Source: Ruegeria halocynthiae
Lineage (GTDB): Bacteria; Pseudomonadota; Alphaproteobacteria; Rhodobacterales; Rhodobacteraceae
Assembly (NCBI RefSeq): GCF_000743705.1
Contig: NZ_JQEZ01000002.1
Coordinates: 41,250 to 105,249, forward strand
Reading direction: 5' to 3'
Length of the DNA: 64,000 nucleotides
A program made the translations under genes and the position numbers. Shown piece by piece: positions 25,908 through 34,796 of the stretch (positions are counted from its first letter, which is position 1; each line of letters begins with the position of its first letter). Under the pieces are notes generated by a model. It was not told the origin of the DNA and made no database searches. It was given only the letters and a program-made list of their open reading frames with translations.

Positions 25908-27266
25908 ATGGCTTTTGAACGCGTATCAAGGCTGGCGTCAATCCCGGCCCTGTTGCTGATTGCAGTGACATGGATGGCAAGCGCCGTTCAGTCGGGCGCG
26001 CAAAGTCTGATCCGGGACCCCGACATTGAACACGGCCTGCGCGAGCTGGCCTTTCCGGTTCTGCGCGCCGCTGGACTGAACACTAACCGGGTACAAATAC
26101 TGGTGGTCAATGACAGCACGTTCAACGCCTTTGTCATCGACTATAACGCGATCTACGTGAATTACGGGCTGATCCTGACCGTCGAATCCCCCGAGATGTT
26201 GCAGGCGGTTATCGCCCATGAGGCCGCCCACATCGCCAACGGTCATCTCGCCCGGCGGGTGGAAAACCTGCGGGCCGCGCAGCGAAAGGCCGGTCTTGGC
26301 ACCGCCCTTGCCCTGATTGTCGCCGCAGCGGGCGGCGGTGAGGCCGCAGCGGGCATCGCCGCGGGCACCCAAAGTGCCTCTCTGCGCAGCTTTCTGGCAC
26401 ATACACGCGCCGAAGAATCTTCGGCCGACCGAAGTGCGGCCAGCTATTTACGATGGGCCGGCATCTCACCCAGCGGAATAGTCGCCCTTCACCAGAAATT
26501 CGCGGGGCAAGAGCTGCTGAACACCGTCAATCAAGACCCATACATGCGGTCCCACCCCACCAGCCGCGAACGGTTGCGCGCAGCCAAAGCGATTATGGAT
26601 GAGTACGGGGATCAGGCAAAAGCAGACCAGAACGCCGATTACTGGTTTGCCCGGGTCAAAGGCAAGTTGTCGGCTTTCCTGCGATCACCAGTCTGGACCA
26701 TGCGGCGCGCGCAGGAAGAAAGCGCAAAGGACATACGCCTGATGCGCGAGGCGGCGGCACATCACCAGAACCGCAACCTCTCAAAGGCGCGGGCCGCAAT
26801 TGACGGTGCCCTCGCCATTCGTCCGGACGATCCGTATTACTATGAGCTCAAGGGGCAGATCCTTTTGGAAAACCGCCAGCCGCAAGAGGCGATTGCCGCC
26901 TATGGTCAGGCGGTGGAAATGGCCCCCAATGACGCGCTGATCTTGGCGGGCTATGGTCGGGCGCTTTTGGCGCAGGGTAACACAAAGTTTGCACTGCAAG
27001 CGCTTGAAAAAGCACGCGCACGGGATTATCGAAATGCCCGATTGATGCAGGATCTTGGGGTGGCTTACGCCAAGGTCGGAAATACCGGCATGGCCTCGGT
27101 CGTGACCGCAGAACGATTTGCGTTGCAGGGCCGTTTGGCCGATGCGGGAATTCATGCAAAACGTGCCGTCGGGCAGCTGCCCGAGGGTTCACCAGGTTGG
27201 CAACGGGCACAGGATGTGCTGATTGCCTCGGAACGATTGAAGAAAAAGAAAAGGAAACGGAAATGA
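25908..27266 (+). CDS. M48 metalloprotease with TPR repeats, BepA/YfgC-like (452 aa)
   Basis: A signal peptide (residues about 1-32) is followed by an M48 zinc protease domain with HEAAH (H104, E105, H108) in VIAHEAAHIANGHLA and the third ligand region in TRAEESSADRSAASYLRWAG. Residues from about 290 form TPR helices (SKARAAIDGALAIRPDDPYY, PQEAIAAYGQAVEMAPNDAL). This layout is that of BepA, a periplasmic protease and chaperone that controls outer-membrane protein assembly. The stop overlaps the dsbA-like start (ATGA), so the two form an operon for envelope protein quality control. Confidence 0.9.
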   Translation: MAFERVSRLASIPALLLIAVTWMASAVQSGAQSLIRDPDIEHGLRELAFPVLRAAGLNTNRVQILVVNDSTFNAFVIDYNAIYVNYGLILTVESPEMLQAVIAHEAAHIANGHLARRVENLRAAQRKAGLGTALALIVAAAGGGEAAAGIAAGTQSASLRSFLAHTRAEESSADRSAASYLRWAGISPSGIVALHQKFAGQELLNTVNQDPYMRSHPTSRERLRAAKAIMDEYGDQAKADQNADYWFARVKGKLSAFLRSPVWTMRRAQEESAKDIRLMREAAAHHQNRNLSKARAAIDGALAIRPDDPYYYELKGQILLENRQPQEAIAAYGQAVEMAPNDALILAGYGRALLAQGNTKFALQALEKARARDYRNARLMQDLGVAYAKVGNTGMASVVTAERFALQGRLADAGIHAKRAVGQLPEGSPGWQRAQDVLIASERLKKKKRKRK

Positions 27267-28021
27267 TCCTCAGACATGCTGCACCGGCCCTTCTGGGGCT
27301 TTCCCTGTTAACCGGTCCTGCGCAGGCATTGGACCTGACCACCATGAGCGATGCCGAAAAAGAACAATTCGGCGCTCAGGTTCGGGAATACCTTCTGGAA
27401 AACCCCGAAGTGATCATCGAAGCGATCAACATTCTGGAACAACGCAACGCAGAAGTCGAAGCGCTGGCGGACAAGGAACTGGTCGCGGCCAATTCCGATG
27501 AGCTGTTCAACGACGGCTACAGCTGGGTTGGCGGCAACCCCGATGGCGATATCACTCTGGTCGAATTCATGGACTATCGCTGTGGCTACTGCCGCCGCGC
27601 GGTGCCCGAAGTGGCCAGCCTGCTGTCTCAGGATGGCAATATCCGGCTGGTGATCAAGGAACTGCCGATCCTTGGGGACGCATCGGTGCTGTCGTCGCGG
27701 TTCGCGGTGGCGACCAAGCACGTCGCGGGCGACGATTCCTATAAACAAGTGCATGACGCGCTGCTGGAAATTGGTGGCGACGTGACCGACGTCACCCTGC
27801 GCCGTATTTCCGACGGTCTGGGGTTGGACAGTGAGGCGATCTTTGCCGCGATGGACAGCGATCAGGTGACCGACGAGATCAACCAGACCCGCGAACTGGC
27901 GCGACGTATGCAGATTTCGGGCACGCCCTCCTTCGTTCTGGGCACCGAAATGCTGCGCGGATATCTGACGGCGGACCGGATGTTGCAGATCGCAAACGGC
28001 GTGCGTGCCGAACAGGGCTGA
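27263..28021 (+). CDS. DsbA-family thiol-disulfide protein (252 aa)
   Basis: A secreted thioredoxin-fold oxidoreductase of the DsbA/DsbG group (BdbD/Com1 type). A signal peptide (MILRHAAPALLGLSLLTGPAQA) is followed by a helical N-terminal region (residues about 25-85) and the thioredoxin domain with active site C107-G-Y-C110 in FMDYRCGYCRRAVPE and a cis-proline in ISGTPSFVLG. It forms or shuffles disulfides in the periplasm. It is translationally coupled to the M48 protease. No DsbB is present in the window. Confidence 0.92.
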   Translation: MILRHAAPALLGLSLLTGPAQALDLTTMSDAEKEQFGAQVREYLLENPEVIIEAINILEQRNAEVEALADKELVAANSDELFNDGYSWVGGNPDGDITLVEFMDYRCGYCRRAVPEVASLLSQDGNIRLVIKELPILGDASVLSSRFAVATKHVAGDDSYKQVHDALLEIGGDVTDVTLRRISDGLGLDSEAIFAAMDSDQVTDEINQTRELARRMQISGTPSFVLGTEMLRGYLTADRMLQIANGVRAEQG

Positions 28022-28087
28022 GGCATAGCGGGCACCCCGGTCGCAGGGGTGCCTGCAACCACCGCCAACCACGTAGGAAACTTCGCT

Positions 28088-29158
28088 ATGAAACGAAGGG
28101 AATTACTGGTTGCCGGAGGGGCGATAGGGATCATGGGGATTACGAAACAGTCCTTCGCCGCGCCCGCGTCGGGTTATTACGTTCCTGCAGAGGAATCCCG
28201 GCATCATCGCACATTCATGCAATGGCCGAACAACCGGGATGTATACCCCGAGTCAGCTTTCCTGAACATCGTGCAGGACACGATTTCCGATATCGCCAAC
28301 ACGATTTCCGCGTTTGAACCTGTGGTGATGCTGGCCGCCGCCGACCATCACAAGCAAGCGCGCCGTAAGCTGTCTTCTAAGGTCGAGCTTTGGGATATTC
28401 CCACCGAAGATCTGTGGTGTCGCGATTCCGGACCGATTTTCGTAGTCAACAACGACGGCCAATTGGCGATCAGCCACATCCAGTTCAATGGCTGGGGGCA
28501 AAAACAGGTTCATACCAATGATGCGCTCATTGCCCCTCGGGTGGCTGATCGTCTTGGCCTGCAATTGCTGCCGACCGGCCTGAAGGGCGAAGCGGGCGGG
28601 GTTGAACAGGATGGCCATGGTCTGATCATCGCGCATGAAAGCTCCTGGGTGAACGACAACCGCAATCCCGGGCTGTCGCGCGATCAGGTCGAAGCCCGAC
28701 TGCTGGCGGCCTACGGGGCGGATCGCATGATCTGGTCCGAGGGGGTTTGGGGTGAGGATATCACCGATTACCACATAGACAGTCTGGCCCGCTTCACCGG
28801 GCCGGGCCGCATTCTGATGAACCTGCCCGATGCGCCTGACATGAATGATCCCTTCCATGTTGCCGCGCTGGATACGCATGATCGGCTGAAAGCTCAGGGG
28901 ATGCAGATTGAGGTCATACCCGAACCGCACACCCGCCGTGTCCGGGATTTGGATTTCGTCGCCTCATATGCGAATTACTACGTCTGCAACGGGGCCGTCA
29001 TCGCCGCCCAGTTCGGAGACCGCGAGACAGACCAAATCGCCAGCGATGCATTGGCGCGCCACTTTCCGGGGCGCGAAATCGTGTCATTGAAAGTGGACGC
29101 ATTGGGAGAGTTGGGGGGCGGCATTCATTGCGCCACACAACAGATGCCCGCCGTCTGA
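28088..29158 (+). CDS. Agmatine deiminase-family protein, Tat-exported (356 aa)
   Basis: A guanidino-group hydrolase of the PPAD/AguA family. Catalytic elements are all present: LWCRDSGPIFVV, the HxD pair in ITDYHIDSLARF, and the nucleophile C348 in LGGGIHCATQQMP. The family turns agmatine into N-carbamoylputrescine or deiminates peptidyl arginine. Unlike cytoplasmic AguA, this one starts MKRRELLVAGGAIGIMG, a twin-arginine signal, so it should act in the periplasm. ATG 28088 is chosen since it makes the signal N-terminal. It is a single gene between dsbA-like and the convergent ispG. Exact substrate uncertain. Confidence 0.85.
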   Translation: MKRRELLVAGGAIGIMGITKQSFAAPASGYYVPAEESRHHRTFMQWPNNRDVYPESAFLNIVQDTISDIANTISAFEPVVMLAAADHHKQARRKLSSKVELWDIPTEDLWCRDSGPIFVVNNDGQLAISHIQFNGWGQKQVHTNDALIAPRVADRLGLQLLPTGLKGEAGGVEQDGHGLIIAHESSWVNDNRNPGLSRDQVEARLLAAYGADRMIWSEGVWGEDITDYHIDSLARFTGPGRILMNLPDAPDMNDPFHVAALDTHDRLKAQGMQIEVIPEPHTRRVRDLDFVASYANYYVCNGAVIAAQFGDRETDQIASDALARHFPGREIVSLKVDALGELGGGIHCATQQMPAV

Positions 29159-29178
29159 CGGCTGCCTTGCTGCCAGGT

Positions 29179-30300
29179 TTACTCGGCCGCCTCAGCAGCT
29201 GCGTCCAGTTCGGCCGCCTTTTTCTCGACCTCTTCCACGATGTGCTCGATCATCTGATCGTTGGACATTTTGTGGCTGGCCTTGCCCGCCAGATACACCA
29301 TGCCAGCCCCGGCCCCACCGCCGGTAAAGCCCACATCGGTCATCAACGCCTCACCCGGACCATTCACGACGCAGCCGATGATGGACAGGGACATCGGGGT
29401 CTTGATGTGCTCCAGCCGGTGTTCCAGCGCCTCGACTGTCTTGATCACGTCGAACCCCTGCCGCGCGCAGGACGGGCATGAGATGATGTTCACGCCGCGA
29501 TGGCGCAGGCCCAGAGATTTCAGGATTTCAAAGCCAACCTTGACCTCTTCCACCGGATCGGCGGACAGGCTGACGCGGATCGTGTCGCCGATACCCATCC
29601 ACAGCAGGTTGCCCAGACCGATAGCCGATTTGATGGTGCCGGACACCAGCCCTCCAGCCTCGGTAATACCCAGATGGATCGGGGCGTCCGTGGCCTCGGC
29701 AATACCCTGATAGGCGGCGGCGGACAGGAAGACGTCGCTGGCCTTCACACTGATCTTGAAATTGTGAAAGTCGTTGTCCTGCAGAATGCGGATATGTTCC
29801 AACCCGCTTTCGACCATCGCCTCGGGGCAAGGCTCGCCGTATTTCTCAAGCAGGTGCTTTTCCAGACTGCCCGCGTTCACACCGATCCGGATTGAACAAT
29901 TGTGGTCACGCGCGGCATTAATGACCTCTTTGACGCGTTTCTCATCCCCGATATTGCCCGGGTTGATCCGCAAACAGGCGGCACCGGCCTCGGCGGCCTC
30001 AATCCCACGGCGGTAATGAAAGTGGATATCGGCCACAATGGGCACCGGGCTTTCGCGCACGATCTCTTTCAGGGCTTTTGACGATGCCTCATCCGGGACC
30101 GATACCCGCACGATATCCGCGCCAGCGTCGGCTGCGGCCTGCACCTGCGCAACGGTTCCCGCCACATCGGTTGTCAGCGTGTTGGTCATCGTCTGAACGG
30201 CAATCGGTGCATCGCCACCGACGGCAACATCCCCGACCATGATCTGACGGGATTTGCGGCGGTAGATATTGCGCCACGGGCGGACGTGATTGAGCGACAT
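29179..30300 (-). CDS. ispG: 4-hydroxy-3-methylbut-2-enyl diphosphate synthase (373 aa)
   Basis: IspG (GcpE) performs the penultimate step of the non-mevalonate isoprenoid pathway, reducing MEcPP to HMBPP with a [4Fe-4S] cluster. The cluster cysteines are seen in [13 protein letters not shown] (C-x-x-C) and [13 protein letters not shown]. The TIM-barrel N-terminal part has [16 protein letters not shown] and [17 protein letters not shown]. The protein has the length of bacterial IspG without the plant-type insertion. It follows rodZ on the same strand, with 70 bases between, an arrangement common to many proteobacteria. Confidence 0.96.
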   Translation of the reverse strand: MSLNHVRPWRNIYRRKSRQIMVGDVAVGGDAPIAVQTMTNTLTTDVAGTVAQVQAAADAGADIVRVSVPDEASSKALKEIVRESPVPIVADIHFHYRRGIEAAEAGAACLRINPGNIGDEKRVKEVINAARDHNCSIRIGVNAGSLEKHLLEKYGEPCPEAMVESGLEHIRILQDNDFHNFKISVKASDVFLSAAAYQGIAEATDAPIHLGITEAGGLVSGTIKSAIGLGNLLWMGIGDTIRVSLSADPVEEVKVGFEILKSLGLRHRGVNIISCPSCARQGFDVIKTVEALEHRLEHIKTPMSLSIIGCVVNGPGEALMTDVGFTGGGAGAGMVYLAGKASHKMSNDQMIEHIVEEVEKKAAELDAAAEAAE

Positions 30301-30370
30301 GAGGACGGGTCCAAGGCAGCCAGAGTTGGTCTTTAGATAGTCCGCCTATCGGGGCGCCGCAATGGCTAGA

Positions 30371-31582
30371 TCACTCGGCGGGGTCTTCGGACACCTGCGC
30401 CTGAAGTTCGGCCACCAACTGTTTGAGGGCACTGTTCTGTTCAGCCTCAAGATCGGCGACGTCATAGCGTTCGGCGACGGCATCCTTGGAAAGGACAACA
30501 CCCTTGGCAACGGTGCCCGGATTGCCGACCGGGCCGAAATGTTCGCCGTTCATCGAGAAGTACACCGATCCCGATGCACCGGCACGCAGTTGCGGCGGCT
30601 CTTCGGTCAGCGGCACCTCGAATGTGCTGCCCTGTTCGACAGTGCCCAGCGTGCCCTCAAAGATGATGCTGCCATCCGCTGCCGTGACCCGCATCCAGGC
30701 CGGGTCGACCGCGACGATTTTCAGTGTGCTGTCGATCTGTTCGACCACCTGCGGCAAGGTCGGGCGCTCGACAGTGTGAACCTCGGCCACCTCAACCCTG
30801 GGCAGCTCTGGCGGAAGGAAAGTTCCAACCGTGCGCGGGTCCAGTGTCGAAATCGGGGCGTCACGTGCGACCAGAACCGGCACGTCCAGCGCCTGCGGAC
30901 GATACAGCCTGTCCAGCGCCTCGGCACTTGGCGTTATGGCGGTTGCCACATCCTCGGTCACAACGGCGCGGGCGGCATCCAGCGGATCAAGATCCGACAG
31001 GACAACGGGCGCTTGTTCCACCGGACTGACCTGCACCTGCTGAATTTTGTTCAGAACCGACCAGCCGCCGTATCCAATGCCGCCAATGACCGCCAACAAC
31101 ACCAGCGAAGAGCCAATGGCGCGCGGCTCAATCTGGCTGACCAGGGATTCCTTGCCCGGGATATAGGGGGTGTTCGGCGAAATGAAGGGGTCGCGCCCCA
31201 TCGGGCCGCGCGCGGGCAAACCACCAGCGGGCTTGCGTACGACCGAAGCCTCAGCCGACATGCCGTGCGCAACCTCGAACCCGCTTTCCTTGCAGAAGAC
31301 GGCAAAGGTTTCGTCCGGGTTCATTCCCAGATAGCGCGCGTAAGAACGCACATACCCGGCGATAAAGCCGGGTGTGTCGAACGCATCTGGATCAGCGTTT
31401 TCAATGGCTGCGATGTAGTTGGCTTTGATACGAAGCTCTCGTTGGACATCCAGAAGGGACTTGCCCATGGTTGCGCGTTCGCCGCGCATCATGTCGCCAA
31501 GCTGCACCTCGTAGTCGTCAAAGCCCTTTGGCCTGACATCTACGTCGCTTTCGGATTCGCGCTGTGATCTGCGCCCAATCAT
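30371..31582 (-). CDS. rodZ: RodZ-like HTH membrane protein (403 aa)
   Basis: RodZ links the MreB cytoskeleton to the membrane and controls rod shape. The N-terminal helix-turn-helix (residues about 28-100: RATMGKSLLDVQRELRIKA, YVRSYARYLGMNP) is of the HTH_25 type. A single membrane helix follows at about residue 150 (ALRAIGSSLVLLAVIGGIGYGG region), then a linker and a C-terminal DUF4115 domain (WMRVTAADGSIIFEGTLGTVEQGSTFEVPL). The gene precedes ispG, typical of rodZ. Upstream lies a TTAG-N7-TTAAC element, one mismatch from the CtrA consensus. Confidence 0.85.
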   Translation of the reverse strand: MIGRRSQRESESDVDVRPKGFDDYEVQLGDMMRGERATMGKSLLDVQRELRIKANYIAAIENADPDAFDTPGFIAGYVRSYARYLGMNPDETFAVFCKESGFEVAHGMSAEASVVRKPAGGLPARGPMGRDPFISPNTPYIPGKESLVSQIEPRAIGSSLVLLAVIGGIGYGGWSVLNKIQQVQVSPVEQAPVVLSDLDPLDAARAVVTEDVATAITPSAEALDRLYRPQALDVPVLVARDAPISTLDPRTVGTFLPPELPRVEVAEVHTVERPTLPQVVEQIDSTLKIVAVDPAWMRVTAADGSIIFEGTLGTVEQGSTFEVPLTEEPPQLRAGASGSVYFSMNGEHFGPVGNPGTVAKGVVLSKDAVAERYDVADLEAEQNSALKQLVAELQAQVSEDPAE

Positions 31583-31710
31583 CCCTGCTGCCCCATTCTG
31601 CCTGCGCGTGTTTCACGCTAACGGCGAATCATTCCCTTAACGATTCGTCCGATACTTTTGTTAGCGTAAGCTTAACACGCGGAAAACGCGTTGCACACTT
31701 TGGCGTGAGG

Positions 31711-32934
31711 TTATCCGGCAAGTTCGGCGCGATTTAGCGCACAATGTGACCAAAGTTCGTCCATGGCCTGTACCAACCGGTTCATTTCGTCGGGCCCATG
31801 CACGGGTGACGGGGTGAACCGCAGACGCTCGGTGCCACGGGGCACCGTTGGAAAATTGATCGGTTGAACATAGATGCCATAGTCATCCAGCAGCATGTCG
31901 CTCAGCTTTTTGGTGTGCACGGGGTTGCCGACGATCACAGGCACGATGTGGCTGCCATGGTCGATCAGCGGCATACCCAGACCTTTAAGCCGCAGCTTGA
32001 GGATGCTGGCCTGGGTCTGATGCTGCTCGCGCAATTCCGGCGCACGTTTGAGATAAGCAACCGAGGCCGCCGCCCCTGCTGCAACCGCCGGCGGCAGCGA
32101 GGTGGTAAAGATGAAGCCCGGCGCATAAGAGCGCACAGCGTCGCACATTTTCTCGCTGGCGGCGATATAGCCGCCCATGACGCCAAAGGCCTTGGCAAGG
32201 GTGCCGTTGATGATGTCGATGCGATGCGCCAGCCGGTCGCGTTCGGTCACGCCGCCACCGCGCGGGCCGTACATGCCAACGGCGTGGACTTCGTCAATAT
32301 AGGTCAGCGCGCCGAATTCATCGGCCAGATCACAGATCTCTTCAATCGGGCCAAAATCGCCATCCATCGAATAGACCGATTCAAAGGCGATCAGTTTGGG
32401 GGCTTTCGGATCATCTGCCTCAAGCAGCTCACGCAGATGGGCCACATCGTTGTGACGGAAAATACGCTTGGCACCGCCATTGCGGCGCACGCCTTCGATC
32501 ATCGAAGCGTGGTTCAGCGCATCGGAATAAATGATCAGGCCGGGGAACAGTTTCGGCAGGGTCGAAAGCGTTGCATCATTGGCGATATAGGCGCTTGTAA
32601 ACAACAGCGCGGCCTCTTTGCCGTGCAGATCGGCCAGCTCGCCCTCAAGCTGTTTGTGGTACACTGTGGTGCCCGAGATATTGCGTGTCCCACCCGATCC
32701 GGCACCAGCGGCCTCAACCGCTTCGTGCATCGCGTTCAGAACAACCGGGTGCTGCCCCATGCCCAGATAGTCGTTTCCGCACCAGACGGTGATGTTCTGT
32801 TGCGACCCGTCCGGGCGCGTGCGCACCGCGTGCGGGAAGTGACCATTACGGCGTTCGATATCGATGAAGGTCCGGTAGCGTCCTTCGTCGTGCAGCCTGG
32901 CAATCGCTGAATCGAGCTGAGCAGTATAGTCCAC
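31711..32934 (-). CDS. hemA: 5-aminolevulinate synthase (407 aa)
   Basis: The PLP enzyme condenses succinyl-CoA with glycine to 5-aminolevulinate, the first step of heme (and bacteriochlorophyll) synthesis in alphaproteobacteria. The PLP lysine lies in [18 protein letters not shown]; other hallmarks are [34 protein letters not shown] and [18 protein letters not shown]. The start is GTG 32934 preceded by AAGGAG. A perfect Fnr box lies 137 bases upstream, so oxygen-responsive control is likely, as known for Rhodobacter hemA. No photosynthesis genes are present in the window, so heme is the assured product. Confidence 0.96.
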   Translation of the reverse strand: MDYTAQLDSAIARLHDEGRYRTFIDIERRNGHFPHAVRTRPDGSQQNITVWCGNDYLGMGQHPVVLNAMHEAVEAAGAGSGGTRNISGTTVYHKQLEGELADLHGKEAALLFTSAYIANDATLSTLPKLFPGLIIYSDALNHASMIEGVRRNGGAKRIFRHNDVAHLRELLEADDPKAPKLIAFESVYSMDGDFGPIEEICDLADEFGALTYIDEVHAVGMYGPRGGGVTERDRLAHRIDIINGTLAKAFGVMGGYIAASEKMCDAVRSYAPGFIFTTSLPPAVAAGAAASVAYLKRAPELREQHQTQASILKLRLKGLGMPLIDHGSHIVPVIVGNPVHTKKLSDMLLDDYGIYVQPINFPTVPRGTERLRFTPSPVHGPDEMNRLVQAMDELWSHCALNRAELAG

Positions 32935-33041
32935 CGGTTTCTCCTTACAGGCCCGGCTGCATTCGCGCCAACCGGACGTCTTCCCTGGTACCGCTTACGG
33001 ATAACTCCGAAATGATACCGACGCGTTCCCCTAATTCCCGC

Positions 33042-33084
33042 AACATATAGACAATATGGGAAACGCTGAATTGATTTGCATCAA
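33042..33084 (-). promoter_or_regulatory. Fnr-dependent promoter of hemA
   Basis: TTGAT-GCAA-ATCAA on the minus strand (33084-33071) is a perfect match to the Fnr/FnrL consensus TTGAT-N4-ATCAA. About 21 bases further downstream stands TATATG, a good -10 box at the spacing of a class II Fnr-activated promoter. The predicted RNA would have a leader of roughly 100 bases before hemA. Confidence 0.75.
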
Positions 33085-33267
33085 ATATCCGCTCGGATCG
33101 GTGTCGACAAGTAAAGTTACGGCCATCAGACGCGAGGAAACGACGCAGGCGTTCCCCTGCCCGCCTAAAGGTTTCCGATAATATACCACATTTAGGGCAA
33201 TGCGCACTGGACGAGGGCGATGGCGCTGATAGGGTTCGGGCAAATCTCATCCAAGCAGGAGCCCGCA

Positions 33268-34653
33268 ATGTCGCTGGACGCCGTTCTGAACCGCATCGAC
33301 GCTGATCTGCAAACCTCGATCGACCGCCTGATGGAACTGCTGCGCATTCCGTCCATTTCCACGGACCCGGCCTTTGACGCACAGGTCAGCCAGGCCGCCG
33401 ACTGGCTGGTGGCCGACCTGCAAAGCATTGGCATTACGGCTGAAAAACGCGAAACCACCGGGCACCCCATGGTTGTTGGTCACGTCGGCGAAGACGGTGG
33501 CGCGCCACATGTCCTGTTCTATGGGCACTATGATGTTCAACCCGTCGACCCCCTGAACCTGTGGAATCGCGACCCGTTCGACCCGGCAATCGAAGAAACC
33601 GCCAATGGCCCGGTGATCCGTGGCCGCGGATCATCGGATGACAAAGGCCAGTTGATGACCTTTGTCGAGGCCTGCCGGGCGTGGAAAGCCGTACATGGCA
33701 CCCTGCCCTGCCGCATCACCTTTTTCTTCGAAGGCGAAGAGGAATCGGGCTCACCCTCGCTGGTGCCGTTTCTGCGCGAAAACGCGGCCGAACTGAAAGC
33801 GGATCTGGCGCTGGTCTGCGACACATCGATGGTGTCGCGCGGTGTACCTTCGATCGCCTCGCAGCTGCGCGGAATGCTCAAGGACGAATTCACCATCATC
33901 GGCCCCCGCATCGACCTGCACTCTGGCCACTATGGCGGACCCGGCCTGAACCCGTTGCGCGAATTGTCGAAAATCGTAGCTTCGTTCTATGAGAACGAAA
34001 CCGGCCGCGTGGCGGTTGAAGGGTTCTATGACGGCGTCCATGAAGTGCCAGCCGAGCAATTGCGCCAGTGGCAGGACTGTGGATTTGACGAGGCGGATTA
34101 TCTGAATTCGGTCGGATACACGCAGCCCCACGGCGAAAAGGAATACTCGACCCTGGAACAGCAATGGGCGCGCCCAACACTCGAGGTCAACGGACTGTGG
34201 GGCGGCTACAATGGTGCGGGGTCAAAAACAGTGATCCCGTCGCAGGCGCACTGCAAGATCACCTGCCGTCTGGTTGGCGACATGGACCCCGACGCCCTGC
34301 GTGACAAAATCCGCAAACATGTAGAAGATCGCCTGTCGCCCGACGCCAAGATCGAATGGGACAATGACCTTGAGGGTTCCCCGGCTTCGGTCATGAACCT
34401 AAACCGCCCGGAATTTGAAGCCGCCCGTGGGGCGTTGTCCGACGAATGGGACCGCGAGGCGGTATTCACCGGTATGGGCGGCTCAATTCCCGTTGTCGGC
34501 TATTTCAATACCGAGCTTGGACTGGATTCAATGCTGGTCGGCTTTGCCAATGACGATGACGCTATCCATTCACCAAACGAGAAGTACGACGTAAAAAGCT
34601 TTCACAAAGGCATCCGGTCCTGGGCTCGCATTCTGGATGCGCTTAGCCGTTAA
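33268..34653 (+). CDS. M20 family dipeptidase (461 aa)
   Basis: A di-zinc peptidase of the M20 family, cytoplasmic carboxypeptidase/dipeptidase branch. Metal ligands lie in VLFYGHYDVQPVDP (H, D), GRGSSDDKGQLMTF (bridging D), FFFEGEEESGSPSL (catalytic and metal glutamates), VCDTSMVSRGVPS and the final histidine in DDDAIHSPNEKYD. The dimerisation domain starts at about residue 200. ATG 33268 with AGGAG upstream was chosen over an in-frame ATG 48 bases earlier. The natural peptide substrate is unknown. It is divergent from hemA and convergent with lpdA. Confidence 0.9.
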   Translation: MSLDAVLNRIDADLQTSIDRLMELLRIPSISTDPAFDAQVSQAADWLVADLQSIGITAEKRETTGHPMVVGHVGEDGGAPHVLFYGHYDVQPVDPLNLWNRDPFDPAIEETANGPVIRGRGSSDDKGQLMTFVEACRAWKAVHGTLPCRITFFFEGEEESGSPSLVPFLRENAAELKADLALVCDTSMVSRGVPSIASQLRGMLKDEFTIIGPRIDLHSGHYGGPGLNPLRELSKIVASFYENETGRVAVEGFYDGVHEVPAEQLRQWQDCGFDEADYLNSVGYTQPHGEKEYSTLEQQWARPTLEVNGLWGGYNGAGSKTVIPSQAHCKITCRLVGDMDPDALRDKIRKHVEDRLSPDAKIEWDNDLEGSPASVMNLNRPEFEAARGALSDEWDREAVFTGMGGSIPVVGYFNTELGLDSMLVGFANDDDAIHSPNEKYDVKSFHKGIRSWARILDALSR

Positions 34654-34676
34654 CTTCCTTTTGCGAGGCTCTGCCT

Positions 34677-34783
34677 CGCGCTCCGGGATATTTTTGGCCA
34701 GATGAAGCAAGGAGTCCCCTATTCATCTGGCTGTAAATATCCCGGGGGAGTCGCGCGGCACGCGCGGCGGGGGCAGAGCCCCC
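34677..34783. repeat. Palindromic intergenic repeat, copy 2 plus inverted half
   Basis: 34722-34783 repeats the unit of 18751: TTCATCTGGC, AAATATCCCGGGGGAGTC, a short GCGCG/CGCGC stem, and GGGGGCAGAGCCCCC. In front of it, 34681-34708 carries the first block in inverted orientation (CTCCGGGATATTTTTGGCCA then GATGAAG), preceded by GCGAGGC-TCT-GCCTCGC. The two halves can fold into one long hairpin, a bidirectional terminator between the convergent M20 peptidase and lpdA genes. Confidence 0.75.
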
Positions 34784-34796
34784 TTTCGGGCGCTGA

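Noticed and set aside
32945-33046. A 33-codon frame directly before hemA (ATG 33046) as a regulatory upstream peptide
   Set aside because: It has no ribosome site and its ATG lies in or before the -10 region of the predicted Fnr-dependent promoter, so it would not be in the message.
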